A stretch of DNA of 64,000 nt from Roseivirga pacifica (lineage in GTDB: Bacteria; Bacteroidota; Bacteroidia; Cytophagales; Cyclobacteriaceae). Positions 27,559 to 36,695 of the stretch are shown here, piece after piece. Below the pieces are notes generated by a model. It saw only the letters and a list, made by a program, of their open reading frames with translations, did not search any database and was not told where the DNA came from. Where the stretch lies: positions 1,116,001 to 1,180,000 of the forward strand of contig NZ_FOIR01000002.1 of the NCBI RefSeq assembly GCF_900111145.1, in the 5' to 3' direction. Every line of letters begins with the position of its first letter. Position 1 is the stretch's first letter. Position numbers and translations under genes: made by a program.

Positions 27559-28479
27559 TTAAAGCAATCCGTTAGTTTTTCTTACTGCGTCAGCGCTGTT
27601 AGTTAGCTCTTCTTTTTCAGCATCGTTCAAACCGATTTCAACGATTTCTTCTACACCATTAGCACCAATCAATGCTGGCACACCAATGCAAATATCGCTT
27701 AGCCCGTACTCGCCTTCTAGCAAGCAAGAGCAAGGGAACATTTTCTTAGCGTCTAAAGCGATAGCCTGAACCATTGCAGAAACCGCTGCACCTGGTGCAT
27801 ACCAAGCAGAAGTACCCAACAATTTAGTCAATGTAGCACCACCAACTTTGGTTGCTTGCTTCACTTCTTCCATACGCTCGGCAGAAATAAATTCGTTTAC
27901 AGGCACGCTGTTTCTAGTAGCCAAACGCGTCAAAGGAATCATACCAGTGTCGCTATGGCCACCGATTACCATTCCGTCAATGTCAGAAATTGGCGCATCA
28001 ACTGCCTCAGCCAATCTGTATTTGAAACGAGCAGAGTCAAGTGCACCACCCATACCAATGATTCTGTTCTTTGGCAAACCTGTAGCCTTGTGCGTTAGGT
28101 ATGTCATGGTATCCATTGGGTTAGAAACCACAATAATGATCACATTTGGCGATTCTTTGATCAAGCTTTCAGCCACAGACTTAACGATTCCAGCATTAGT
28201 GCTGATCAATTCTTCGCGAGTCATTCCCGGCTTACGTGGAATACCAGAAGTAATTACAGCTACATCGCTACCTGCAGTTTTGCTATAATCGTTGGTTGCT
28301 CCGGTAATTTTCGTATCGAAACCATTCAATGATGCAGTTTGCATCAAGTCCATTGCCTTACCTTCAGCAAAGCCTTCTTTGATGTCAACCAATACTACTT
28401 CAGAAGCGAAATCTTTGATCGCGATGTACTCAGCACAACTGGCACCTACCGCTCCGGCACCTACTACAGTTACTTTCAT
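27559..28479 (-). CDS. mdh: Malate dehydrogenase
   Basis: The 306-residue protein is of the lactate/malate dehydrogenase family, MDH type III. It has the NAD loop VVGAGAVGASCAEYI, the Asp that selects NAD (LVDIKEGFAEGKAMD) and substrate arginines in SGIPRKPGMTREEL. The catalytic His is in IGGHSDTGMIPL. It interconverts malate and oxaloacetate in the TCA cycle. A -7-like box (TACCTTTG on the minus strand, 28511-28518) lies 32 bases upstream of the ATG. It is transcribed as a single gene. Confidence 0.96.
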   Translation of the reverse strand: MKVTVVGAGAVGASCAEYIAIKDFASEVVLVDIKEGFAEGKAMDLMQTASLNGFDTKITGATNDYSKTAGSDVAVITSGIPRKPGMTREELISTNAGIVKSVAESLIKESPNVIIIVVSNPMDTMTYLTHKATGLPKNRIIGMGGALDSARFKYRLAEAVDAPISDIDGMVIGGHSDTGMIPLTRLATRNSVPVNEFISAERMEEVKQATKVGGATLTKLLGTSAWYAPGAAVSAMVQAIALDAKKMFPCSCLLEGEYGLSDICIGVPALIGANGVEEIVEIGLNDAEKEELTNSADAVRKTNGLL

Positions 28480-28510
28480 TTATATATGGGTTTTGTGTTA
28501 CAAACGTGAA

Positions 28511-28518
28511 CAAAGGTA
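28511..28518 (-). promoter_or_regulatory. Candidate -7 box for mdh
   Basis: TACCTTTG on the minus strand fits TAnnTTTG, giving a leader of about 27 bases. No clear TTG at the expected spacing. Confidence 0.35.
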
Positions 28519-28608
28519 ACAACCGAAACGGCTAAATGAAACCCCGTTTTAAATGTTTCTTTAAAAGGTAATTATGAAAGGTTGTAGCGATTACACCCCA
28601 AGGTATTC

Positions 28609-29943
28609 CTACCCTTGAGCAACCGATATTTTTTTAAAGTAAGCCACCTGCTGCGTTTTAGCACTTCGTTTAAACTTGTCGGAAATCCTATGCCCTACAA
28701 CCCAGGCAATTTCTCCATCGGAAAGCATTACAAGCACCTTTTCCTTATCGAAAACAGCAACTTTTTGGTCAATTAAAAAGTCGCTCACAAGTTTTTGCCC
28801 TTTCATACCAAGCGGAATAAACTTATCGCCTTCCTCCCATTTCCTTACTTCTAGCGGGAATGTCAGCCTGCTAAAGTCAAGCTGGCAATTTGCGGCACTT
28901 TTATCGAGCGGAAGTGCTTCTGCGTTTTCTATCGTAAACCGATAGAGCTCTCCTAATTCAACTTGTCTATCAGATTTGTTTATCGAGATTGACTCAAATT
29001 CGGAATCAGATTTTTCTCTAATCCGGAGTTCCGTTCGGTCAATCAGTAGCTCGTGCGTTGGGCTTTTAAAAACCCGACCAGAAAGCCCCGTTAAATTCTC
29101 CAGTAAGTCTTCGCATTGCTCATAAGCAAATCCGAATGGTGCTACTAAATCGGCTAATTCGGTTGTGGAAAGTTCTTTTTGAACTAATGTCGCTGTGGAA
29201 ATCGCTGTCTCGTTCTCCCCTTCGAGTAGCAAGTCTTGCCTCAGCGCATTTATATGCTGCTCGTAAATTCTGGCTACTGCCGCTGTACGCTCCATTAATT
29301 GATCAGCAGTATTTAAAAAATTAGGGTTTAGCTCCTCGAACCTTGGTACCAATTCATGCCTTACAAAATTGCGTTTGTATTTAGTGCTGACATTTGAGGC
29401 ATCTTCTCTCCACTCAATTTCATTCGCCTCCGCATAAGCTAAAACTTCCTCCTTTGTGAATGCGAGCAATGGCCTTACAATCCAATCATTCTTTTTTGGA
29501 ATGCCGGTAAAACTTTTAACCCCACCACCACGTGACATGCCCAGCAGCAATGTTTCCACATGATCGTTTAAATGATGGGCCGTAAGCAGCTTAGTAAAAC
29601 CGTGCCCCTCTTTCAATTCCTCAAACCATTTGTAACGCAGCTCGCGCGCAGCCATTTGTGTAGATATTTTATTGGTCTGTGCGAATGCGTCTGTTTCAAA
29701 CCTGGTGGTAAAAACAGCTATATCACTCTCGAAACCAAAAGCCTTTACAAAAGCCTCATCTCCATCGGCAGCCTTTCCCCTTAATTGAAAATTGCAATGC
29801 GCCATTGCAAAGGGAATTTCAGCCTTCAGCAGTAAATTGCACAATACCATAGAGTCTACTCCTCCACTAGTTGCCACCAAAAGCTTGTCATGGGCATTAA
29901 ACAGGGCATGTTTTTTGATAAACTGCAAAAAGCGCTCTAGCAT
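28609..29943 (-). CDS. tilS: tRNA(Ile)-lysidine synthase
   Basis: The 444-residue enzyme converts C34 of tRNA-Ile(CAU) to lysidine with ATP and lysine, changing decoding from AUG to AUA. The PP-loop is VATSGGVDSMVLC near residue 24. LTAHHLNDHVETLLLGMSRGGG and WVRPLL-like VRPLLAFTKEEVLAYA follow, then the C-terminal TilS domains (KFIPLGMKGQKLVSDFLID). It is divergent from the OstA-like gene with 43 bases between ATG codons. Confidence 0.95.
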   Translation of the reverse strand: MLERFLQFIKKHALFNAHDKLLVATSGGVDSMVLCNLLLKAEIPFAMAHCNFQLRGKAADGDEAFVKAFGFESDIAVFTTRFETDAFAQTNKISTQMAARELRYKWFEELKEGHGFTKLLTAHHLNDHVETLLLGMSRGGGVKSFTGIPKKNDWIVRPLLAFTKEEVLAYAEANEIEWREDASNVSTKYKRNFVRHELVPRFEELNPNFLNTADQLMERTAAVARIYEQHINALRQDLLLEGENETAISTATLVQKELSTTELADLVAPFGFAYEQCEDLLENLTGLSGRVFKSPTHELLIDRTELRIREKSDSEFESISINKSDRQVELGELYRFTIENAEALPLDKSAANCQLDFSRLTFPLEVRKWEEGDKFIPLGMKGQKLVSDFLIDQKVAVFDKEKVLVMLSDGEIAWVVGHRISDKFKRSAKTQQVAYFKKISVAQG

Positions 29944-29966
29944 GGGTCAAAAATACTACAATTCCC

Positions 29967-29974
29967 TAATTTTG
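29967..29974 (+). promoter_or_regulatory. Candidate -7 box for the OstA-like gene
   Basis: TAATTTTG fits TAnnTTTG and ends 12 bases before the ATG at 29987, implying a very short leader. No TTG at -33. Confidence 0.4.
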
Positions 29975-29986
29975 GCGCTGCAAAGA

Positions 29987-31495
29987 ATGAAGCGTACATT
30001 TTTCACCATATTCTTACTCTCACTGGCACTGGCCATTCAGGGACAAACTGCCGTTACAATAAAAGAAGCAGACAAACTCGCTCAACAATTAGTGAACGGA
30101 AAACCTATTCAAAAGCTCATAGGGAGTGTTTGGCTTATCCAAGGCAACACAAATATTTATTGCGACTCGGCCTATGTTGATAAGGTAACCAACTCTGCCA
30201 AGGCTTTTGGCCACGTAAAGATTATCGATACAGTAGATTCCCTTGACATAAAAGGCGACTATTTGGAGTATGATGGAAATACTAGGCTGGCCAAATTCAG
30301 AGATAATGTTGTGCTTAAAGATTCTGCAGGAACACTTTACACAGACATTCTGGACTATGACAGGGTTTTACAAGTGGGCACCTATCGCGAAGGCGGAAAA
30401 CTGGTAGACACGGAAAACACACTTACCAGCAACTTGGGCAAATACTTCTCTCAAACTAAAAAGGCAGAATTCTTTGATTCAGTGAGGCTTGAAAACCCAG
30501 ATTTCTTCTTAAAAACTGACACGCTTTATTATTCAAGTCTTACCACCCGAAGCCGTACTTACGGCCCAACTGAAGGCTATTCTACCGAAGGCGACACCCT
30601 TACCACACAGAAAGGATTACTCTACATTTCTGAAAAGAGTTATTCCGAGGTGTATGAAGGAAAGATGGTGAGCATAGATTATGACATTGAAGGAGATACT
30701 CTAATTATTGATGATGTTAAAAAGTACTACACGGCTCATCAAAATGTGGTAATGACGTCAAAACCTGATTCTATGACCATTTTTGGTGAAAAAGGCTACT
30801 ACGACAAAATCAAGGAAGATGCGCTGGTACACACCGATGCTTATTTGCGCAAAATGGTACAAGGCGACTCCTTATTTATCAGTGCCGATTCGATTTACTC
30901 CAAACAGAAAGAAGACACACTAGGCAAATACCTGCTCGCCTATCACGATGTAAAACTCTTCAAATCGGACCTACAAGGCATTGCAGATTCTGTGAGCTAC
31001 AACTTTACCGACTCCACTATATATATGTATCAAGACCCGGTAATTTGGAGTCAAGATTCTCAAATCAGTGCTGATTCAATTAACATTCTTGTTAAGAACA
31101 ATAAAATAGACCGCATGGATTTGGCCGTCAGTTCTTTTGTTATTCAGCAAGACAGCCTAAAAAACTTCAACCAAATTAAAGGGAGAGATATGCAAGTTCA
31201 TTTTAAGGATGGCATGATTCAGCGCACCGATGTTTTTGGCAACGGGGAAAGTATCTATTATATAGTTGATGAACTTGGCGCAACTTCTATGAACAAAACC
31301 AAGTGCTCTAACTTGGCCATTTACTTTGAAAATAGCTTTGTGAGCGAATTACGCACCTACAGAGAGGTAGACGGCCGAGTAATTCCTTCGTTCGAAATCC
31401 TAAACCCTGAAAGAACCCTAAGAGGGTTTAGTTGGCGCATGTCGGAAAAACCCAAGCTCGAAGACGTAGCCCGCCACTTGCGCTACGACAAGTAG
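29987..31495 (+). CDS. OstA/LptA-like periplasmic protein
   Basis: The 502-residue protein has a signal peptide (MKRTFFTIFLLSLALAIQGQ) and repeated OstA/LptA beta-jellyroll units. Examples are NTNIYCDSAYVDKVTNSAKAF, GHVKIIDTVDSLDIKGDYLEY and a second run around ADSIYSKQKEDTLGKYL. Such proteins form the bridge that moves lipopolysaccharide to the outer membrane. It is longer than E. coli LptA (about 185 residues) because the repeat is multiplied, as is usual in Bacteroidota. The upstream in-frame ATG codons (29792, 29942) would overlap tilS, so the start before the signal peptide is chosen. Confidence 0.85.
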   Translation: MKRTFFTIFLLSLALAIQGQTAVTIKEADKLAQQLVNGKPIQKLIGSVWLIQGNTNIYCDSAYVDKVTNSAKAFGHVKIIDTVDSLDIKGDYLEYDGNTRLAKFRDNVVLKDSAGTLYTDILDYDRVLQVGTYREGGKLVDTENTLTSNLGKYFSQTKKAEFFDSVRLENPDFFLKTDTLYYSSLTTRSRTYGPTEGYSTEGDTLTTQKGLLYISEKSYSEVYEGKMVSIDYDIEGDTLIIDDVKKYYTAHQNVVMTSKPDSMTIFGEKGYYDKIKEDALVHTDAYLRKMVQGDSLFISADSIYSKQKEDTLGKYLLAYHDVKLFKSDLQGIADSVSYNFTDSTIYMYQDPVIWSQDSQISADSINILVKNNKIDRMDLAVSSFVIQQDSLKNFNQIKGRDMQVHFKDGMIQRTDVFGNGESIYYIVDELGATSMNKTKCSNLAIYFENSFVSELRTYREVDGRVIPSFEILNPERTLRGFSWRMSEKPKLEDVARHLRYDK

Positions 31496-31618
31496 CCTAT
31501 TTAAAGTCCTTAGGTCATGCAAGTTTCGACTTCCATTTTTTAACAGGTTAAATACTGTTAATCGCTCCACATTCTTGTTTTAACTGCTTTTCTTCGTAAG
31601 TCAATAAAATTCACCTTA

Positions 31619-31649
31619 TTGGAATTGTTAAACAATACTGGTAACTTTG
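31619..31649 (+). promoter_or_regulatory. TTG-N20-TAACTTTG promoter of bamD
   Basis: TTG at 31619-31621 is followed after 20 bases by TAACTTTG (31642-31649), a full match to the Bacteroidota -33/-7 promoter. The box ends only 7 bases before the bamD ATG, so the leader is two or three bases at most. Confidence 0.65.
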
Positions 31650-31656
31650 CACGCTT

Positions 31657-32490
31657 ATGAAAAAAACCGCCTTATTTTTCCTTTTAATTGCGCTTATCGG
31701 GCTGAATTTCAGCTGCACTACTAGGATCTCTAAGCTTGAAAGAACGAATGATTTCGAAGAGCTATATGAGGCGGCAATTGCTTACTATGAGCAAGGCCGA
31801 TACGACAAGGCTAAGTTGTACTTTGAACGTATTCAGCCATACTATCGTGGCGCCCTCGAAGGCGAAAAAATCCGCTACTATTGGGCTTATTGCGAATATT
31901 ACAACGGTTTCTATCAGTTAGCAGCTTTCCAGTTTAAAGAGTTCTACAGAACGTATGGCCGTAGCCCGTTTGCAGAAGAAGCTCAGTTTATGGAAGCCTA
32001 TTCACTGTTCCAAGATTCACCCGATTCTGAACTGGATCAGTCAAGTTCGGAAGAGGCAGTAGTGGCTATGCAGAACTTCTTAAACCGCTATCCTGCATCT
32101 CACTACTACGAGCGTGCCAACACCATGATTGACGAACTTCAGGTTCGATTTGAGAAGAAAGCGTACGAAACGGCCAAACTTTATCACAGGTTAAGTGATG
32201 GTCTTTCTTACAGAAACTATTTGGATGCGGCACTGGTTACCTTTGAGACTTTTAAAGAAGACTACCCAGATTCTGATTACAACGAAGAACTATTATATTT
32301 ATCAATAGAAACCAGTTACAAGCTGGCCGAAAACAGTATCACTTCTAAGAAAAAGGAGCGATTTGATAAGACTTTGGAGCTTTACAGAGAGTTTTCTTTG
32401 AAGTTTCCGGAGAGTGAATACATGGCAAAAGCGACCGACTTTCAAGAGCGGTCAATTGAAGAGTTAAACAGATTAAAAAACATAGATTAA
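31657..32490 (+). CDS. bamD: Outer-membrane assembly lipoprotein BamD
   Basis: The 277-residue lipoprotein has a signal ending IGLNFSC (Cys20). Tandem TPR-like helices follow: LYEAAIAYYEQGRYDKAKLYF, GFYQLAAFQFKEFYRTYGRSP and TLELYREFSLKFPESEYMAKA. It is the BamD partner of BamA in inserting outer-membrane barrels. The order bamD-rpoZ-coaBC-DUF4835-recN is the conserved Bacteroidota arrangement. rpoZ starts 2 bases after its stop. Confidence 0.93.
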   Translation: MKKTALFFLLIALIGLNFSCTTRISKLERTNDFEELYEAAIAYYEQGRYDKAKLYFERIQPYYRGALEGEKIRYYWAYCEYYNGFYQLAAFQFKEFYRTYGRSPFAEEAQFMEAYSLFQDSPDSELDQSSSEEAVVAMQNFLNRYPASHYYERANTMIDELQVRFEKKAYETAKLYHRLSDGLSYRNYLDAALVTFETFKEDYPDSDYNEELLYLSIETSYKLAENSITSKKKERFDKTLELYREFSLKFPESEYMAKATDFQERSIEELNRLKNID

Positions 32491-32492
32491 TT

Positions 32493-32813
32493 ATGGCAGC
32501 AAGTCCATCAATCATTACCAGAGATACAGACAAACTAGCTGAGCCTACTGGCAACATTTACGAAGCAGTTTCAATCATCTCTAAAAGAGCAAAGCAAATT
32601 GCCAGCAACATGAAAGAAGAGTTGAATGGTAAATTGGCAGAATTCGCTACTACTGTTGACAACTTGGAAGAGATCTTTGAAAACAGAGAGCAAATTGAAA
32701 TCTCTAGATTCTACGAAAGAATGCCAAAACCAACTGCTATGGCTGTTGAGGAATTCTTGAACGGAGAAATCTATTTCAGATACAAAGAAGCGGAAGAAGC
32801 AAAAGAAGCTTAA
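32493..32813 (+). CDS. rpoZ: RNA polymerase omega subunit
   Basis: The 106-residue protein has the omega core with ITRDTDKLAEPTGNIYEAVS followed by IISKRAKQIA. The DNA-directed RNA polymerase omega fold stabilises the beta-prime subunit. It is longer than E. coli omega because of a Bacteroidota-type C-terminal extension rich in Glu. It is sandwiched between bamD and coaBC with 2- and 10-base gaps. Confidence 0.9.
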   Translation: MAASPSIITRDTDKLAEPTGNIYEAVSIISKRAKQIASNMKEELNGKLAEFATTVDNLEEIFENREQIEISRFYERMPKPTAMAVEEFLNGEIYFRYKEAEEAKEA

Positions 32814-32823
32814 TCAGTCTTCA

Positions 32824-34026
32824 ATGTTGAAGGGTAAAAAAATTATCGTTGGAGTAACGGGAAGTATAGCAGCTTACAAGGCTGCTATTTTCGTTAGGTT
32901 ACTTGTAAAAGAAGGTGCCGAGGTAAAAGTAGTTATGACTAACTCGGCCAAAGATTTTATTACCCCACTCACACTCTCTACCCTTTCAAAAAATCCGGTT
33001 TACTCAAGCTTTACCAGCGGTTCGCAAGGCGAGTGGAACAACCATGTTGAACTCGGACTTTGGGCCGATGCCATGATTATTGCCCCTGCAAGTGCCAATA
33101 CTATTGGCAAAATAGCAAATGGCCTTTGCGATAATTTGCTCTTAGCTACCTATCTATCGGCACGTTGCCCCGTTTTTGTAGCACCAGCAATGGACCTAGA
33201 CATGTACCAGCATCCATCTGTGCTTGATAACCTGAAGAAGCTAAAAAACTTCGGTAATCAGGTGATTGACGCTACACACGGAGAGCTTGCCAGCGGACTA
33301 GTTGGCACTGGCCGAATGGCTGAACCGGAAGACTTGGTGAGCCAACTCAACCAGTTCTTCGGCTCAAAAAAAAAGCTTAGCGGCAAAAAAGTACTGATAA
33401 CAGCCGGGCCAACCTACGAGGCCATAGATCCTGTTCGTTTTATTGGAAATTACTCTACCGGTAAAATGGGCTATGCTTTAGCCGAAAAAGCAGCCAATCA
33501 AGGCGCTGAAGTTACTTTAGTTTCTGGCCCTACCCACCTAACGATTGAGCACCCAAACATTAAACTGGTACGTGTAAAGTCAGGGAAAGAAATGTTTGCA
33601 GCTGCCGAAGCCGTTTATACCGCAACTGACATTGCCATTTTTTCTGCTGCCGTGGCCGACTACGCCCCAAGCAAGATTGCTGATCAGAAAATTAAAAAAG
33701 CAGGCGACTCGATGGAGGTTAGGCTGGAAAAGACCATTGACATTGCAAAAACACTAGGCGCTAAAAAGCAGCCCAACCAGCTAAACATCGGTTTCGCCCT
33801 AGAAACTGAAAACGAAGTGAGCCATGCCCAAGGCAAAATCAAATCGAAGAACTTCGACCTGATCGTATTAAACTCGCTCAATAATGCGGGCGCAGGCTTT
33901 GGTCACGATACCAACAAAATTTCTATTATTGACAAAGCCAATAATATTCAAGACTTTGAGTTAAAATCTAAACAAGAAGTTGCCGAAGACATTATCAATG
34001 CGATTATTGCAAAGCTTGAAGCATAA
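32824..34026 (+). CDS. coaBC: Bifunctional phosphopantothenoylcysteine decarboxylase / phosphopantothenate-cysteine ligase
   Basis: The 400-residue enzyme of CoA synthesis has two parts. CoaC (1-180) has the flavin-binding IIVGVTGSIAAYKA, the catalytic-His segment EWNNHVELGLWADAMIIAPA and PASANT; its substrate-recognition segment is FVAPAMDLDMYQHP. CoaB (190-400) has ITAGPTYEAIDPVRFIGN, NYSTGKMGYALAE and the IFSAAVADYAPS dimer motif. It catalyses two consecutive steps from 4'-phosphopantothenate to 4'-phosphopantetheine. Its last 29 bases overlap the start of the DUF4835 gene. Confidence 0.96.
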   Translation: MLKGKKIIVGVTGSIAAYKAAIFVRLLVKEGAEVKVVMTNSAKDFITPLTLSTLSKNPVYSSFTSGSQGEWNNHVELGLWADAMIIAPASANTIGKIANGLCDNLLLATYLSARCPVFVAPAMDLDMYQHPSVLDNLKKLKNFGNQVIDATHGELASGLVGTGRMAEPEDLVSQLNQFFGSKKKLSGKKVLITAGPTYEAIDPVRFIGNYSTGKMGYALAEKAANQGAEVTLVSGPTHLTIEHPNIKLVRVKSGKEMFAAAEAVYTATDIAIFSAAVADYAPSKIADQKIKKAGDSMEVRLEKTIDIAKTLGAKKQPNQLNIGFALETENEVSHAQGKIKSKNFDLIVLNSLNNAGAGFGHDTNKISIIDKANNIQDFELKSKQEVAEDIINAIIAKLEA

Positions 34027-34915
34027 ACTCATCCTTTTATTGTTCCTTTTTTTTCCGATGGTTGCATCGGCACAGGAACTGTTGTTTGATGTGAGCATTA
34101 ATGCCGAGGTTGTACAAACTACTGAGCGAGGTATTTTTCAAGAGATGGAAAATGCTTTCGAAAGCTTTTTGAACGATACTGAATGGACCCAAGACCAATT
34201 TCGAAACAACGAAAGAATCAAAGGTAACCTGTTCCTCACCATTCAGGATCAGCCGAGCATAGGCCGCTTTACGGCAAATGCACAAATTCAGGTAGTTCGC
34301 CCGGTTTATGGCTCCTCATACGAAACCCTGGTTTTAAACTTTGCCGATAGAGATTGGGACTTCACCTTCACCACTTCTCAACCCCTACGGTTTAACGAAG
34401 CCGTTTTCACCGACAACACCACTGCCCTACTGGCTTTTTACGCTTACATTGCGCTAGGTTTAGATTACGATTCCTTTAGTCAGTTTGGTGGGAATCCGCA
34501 TTACGAAAAAGCGCAGAACATAGTAAATACAGCTCAGAATGCAGGAGGTACTGGCTGGGGCCAGTTCCAAAGCAGGCGAAACCGCTATTGGCTGATTGAA
34601 AACCTATTCATAAACAAACAATACGAACCCATTCGTCAAGGTATTTACGACTACCACATTAAAGCCCTCGACACTTTTAATGACACACCTGATGAAAGCC
34701 GAGAAATTATAGTTGAGGTACTGAAAAAAATGCAGGAGGTAAATCGGGTGCTCCCCAATTCAATCTTTGTCATTTCCTTTCTTGACGCCAAACACACGGA
34801 AATCACACACATATTTTCTGAAGGCGACATGGCCATTCGCAGGCAAGCATATAACGAGCTGCTAAAACTCGACCCAACCCGTAGGTCCAACTATCAAAAA
34901 ATCGTGCAGAATTAG
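33998..34915 (+). CDS. DUF4835 exported protein
   Basis: This 305-residue protein is a DUF4835 family member, conserved next to coaBC and recN across Bacteroidota. A signal peptide (HKLILLLFLFFPMVASAQ) is followed by LLFDVSINAEVVQTTERGIFQEM and RNNERIKGNLFLTIQ. The best start is uncertain: ATG at 33998, ATG at 33980 or TTG at 34016, the last giving the most compact signal. All overlap the end of coaBC, so translation is coupled. Its function is unknown; a periplasmic or outer-membrane role is inferred. Confidence 0.85.
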   Translation: MRLLQSLKHKLILLLFLFFPMVASAQELLFDVSINAEVVQTTERGIFQEMENAFESFLNDTEWTQDQFRNNERIKGNLFLTIQDQPSIGRFTANAQIQVVRPVYGSSYETLVLNFADRDWDFTFTTSQPLRFNEAVFTDNTTALLAFYAYIALGLDYDSFSQFGGNPHYEKAQNIVNTAQNAGGTGWGQFQSRRNRYWLIENLFINKQYEPIRQGIYDYHIKALDTFNDTPDESREIIVEVLKKMQEVNRVLPNSIFVISFLDAKHTEITHIFSEGDMAIRRQAYNELLKLDPTRRSNYQKIVQN

Positions 34916-34917
34916 TA

Positions 34918-34948
34918 TTGCTTTGGCAAAGCCGAATTGATACTTTTG
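34918..34948 (+). promoter_or_regulatory. TTG-N20-TACTTTTG promoter of recN
   Basis: TTG at 34918-34920 and TACTTTTG at 34941-34948 are 20 bases apart, a full -33/-7 match. Only TCTC separates the box from the recN ATG, so the transcript would begin at or beside the start codon. Confidence 0.65.
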
Positions 34949-34952
34949 TCTC

Positions 34953-36605
34953 ATGCTGCAGAGCCTTTCGATTGAAAACTACACCTTAATCAAGCAGTTA
35001 AGGATTTCTCCTAACAAACAGCTGAACATTATTACTGGCGAGACAGGAGCCGGTAAATCCATTATGCTCGGTGCTTTGGGTTTACTCTTGGGCAATCGTG
35101 CCGAAAGCCGTGTGGTTTTTGATGAGTCAAAAAAATGCATAATAGAAGGTGTTTTCAATATTTCCGCCTACAAGCTTTCTGAGCTTTTCGAAGAATACGA
35201 TATAGACTATGAAGTGGAGTGCATCATTCGAAGAGAAGTTAACGCCAAAGGAAAGTCGCGGGCATTTGTAAACGACACCCCTACCACCTTAGAGTTTCTA
35301 AAAGTTCTTGGCCTAAGGTTGATGGATATTCACTCACAACACGAAACACTACGCCTCAGCACCCAAACTTACCAACTTGAGGTAATTGATATTTTAGCGG
35401 GCAATGCTGTGCAAAAATCGGCCTATCAAACAGATTTCAAAGCCTATCTGGAAAAACGTAAAATCCACAAAGACCTAATTGAAGAAGGTGGACAAATAAG
35501 TAAAGAAGCAGATTATAACCAGTTTCTGTTCGATGAATTGGACAAGGCACAGTTGCAGACTGATGAACAAGAGGCATTAGAAGCGGAACTTGCTAAACTA
35601 GAGCATGCCGAAGAAATAAAGACCAAGTTGAATGAAGCGCTGGCGCTAACCGACCAATCAGAGTTCAACATCATTAGCATGCTCCATGAGCTTAAGAATG
35701 CCTTGGCGCAAATTGGTAGCTTCGGGGAAGAATACAACGCCCTAAAAGAACGCGTTGAAAGCGTTCAGATTGAGCTTAAAGATATTGTAGGTGAACTAGA
35801 GACCGAAGACGGCAAAGTTGATGTAGACCCACAGCGTACGTTAGAATGTCAGGAGAGACTTAATTTGATCTACAAACTACAGCAAAAGCACCAAGTAAAC
35901 AGCAACAAAGAGCTAATCGAAATTTACGAAGCACTTGGCGACAAAGTCCTTCGCATGAGCAACTTGGACGAGGCGATTGAAGAAGCAAAAAAGGCTGAAG
36001 ATGCTGCTTATGCCAAAGCACAAAAATCAGCTGCTGCCTTAACGAAAAGTCGTCAGTCCGTTTTCGAGCAACTCACCAAACAGGTTTCTAAACTGCTCGC
36101 CTCACTTGGCATGCCAAATGCATCGCTAACGGTAGATTACAAATCGGCAGAACTAAGCACCTCCGGTGCAGACAATATTGAACTACTGTTCTCTGCCAAC
36201 AAAGGCATAGCCCCAAGCAACTTGGCCAAAGCAGCTTCTGGCGGTGAATTCTCAAGACTTATGTTCGCTATTAAATACATTTTGGCAGACAAAACCGCCT
36301 TGCCTACCATTGTGTTTGATGAAATAGACACTGGTATTTCTGGCGAAATTGCGTTGAAAATGGCCGAAATGATGCAGGAAATGGCCACAAATCACCAAGT
36401 AATTACCATTACACATTTGCCTCAAATTGCAGCTAAGTGCCAGGCTCACTACTACGTTTACAAAGACGAGTCGGAGGCCACAACCAGCAGCCAAATCAAG
36501 CTGCTTAACCAAGAAGAACGCCTTACCGAAATAGCCCAAATGATTGGTGGTAAGCAGGCCTCTTCTACCGCTTACGATTCCGCTCGAGAGTTGATGCAAG
36601 GATAA
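34953..36605 (+). CDS. recN: DNA repair protein RecN
   Basis: The 550-residue SMC-like ATPase acts in double-strand break repair. Walker A is ITGETGAGKSIMLGALG near residue 27. A coiled-coil middle (about 160-370) follows. The ABC signature is AASGGEFSRLMFAIKYI, and Walker B is TIVFDEIDTGISGE near residue 455. The H-loop region is VITITHLPQIAAKC. It has its own strong promoter inside the DUF4835 tail and may therefore be regulated independently of bamD-coaBC. Confidence 0.95.
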   Translation: MLQSLSIENYTLIKQLRISPNKQLNIITGETGAGKSIMLGALGLLLGNRAESRVVFDESKKCIIEGVFNISAYKLSELFEEYDIDYEVECIIRREVNAKGKSRAFVNDTPTTLEFLKVLGLRLMDIHSQHETLRLSTQTYQLEVIDILAGNAVQKSAYQTDFKAYLEKRKIHKDLIEEGGQISKEADYNQFLFDELDKAQLQTDEQEALEAELAKLEHAEEIKTKLNEALALTDQSEFNIISMLHELKNALAQIGSFGEEYNALKERVESVQIELKDIVGELETEDGKVDVDPQRTLECQERLNLIYKLQQKHQVNSNKELIEIYEALGDKVLRMSNLDEAIEEAKKAEDAAYAKAQKSAAALTKSRQSVFEQLTKQVSKLLASLGMPNASLTVDYKSAELSTSGADNIELLFSANKGIAPSNLAKAASGGEFSRLMFAIKYILADKTALPTIVFDEIDTGISGEIALKMAEMMQEMATNHQVITITHLPQIAAKCQAHYYVYKDESEATTSSQIKLLNQEERLTEIAQMIGGKQASSTAYDSARELMQG

Positions 36606-36651
36606 AAACCACAAACTTCCTATTACAGAGAAATTTTCATATGAAAAATTA

Positions 36652-36669
36652 TGTAGTTATTTAACTACA
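36652..36669. promoter_or_regulatory. ArsR-type operator 1 (palindrome)
   Basis: TGTAGTTA-TT-TAACTACA is a perfect 8-2-8 dyad, 29 bases before the arsR-like start and just upstream of the -7 box. It shares the TGTAGT...ACTACA ends with operator 2. Confidence 0.7.
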
Positions 36670-36671
36670 CT

Positions 36672-36679
36672 TATATTTG
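36672..36679 (+). promoter_or_regulatory. -7 box of the ArsR operon
   Basis: TATATTTG fits TAnnTTTG and lies between two 18-base palindromes, so repressor binding would block it. The predicted transcription start falls inside operator 2. Confidence 0.6.
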
Positions 36680-36695
36680 TAGTCAAATAACTACA
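36678..36695. promoter_or_regulatory. ArsR-type operator 2 (palindrome)
   Basis: TGTAGT-CAAATA-ACTACA is an 18-base dyad with the same arms as operator 1, ending 2 bases before the ATG of the regulator gene. It overlaps the last two bases of the -7 box. Confidence 0.7.

Noticed and set aside
29792-29986. Longer N-terminus of the OstA-like protein
   Set aside because: It would overlap tilS and place 65 non-secretory residues before the signal peptide.
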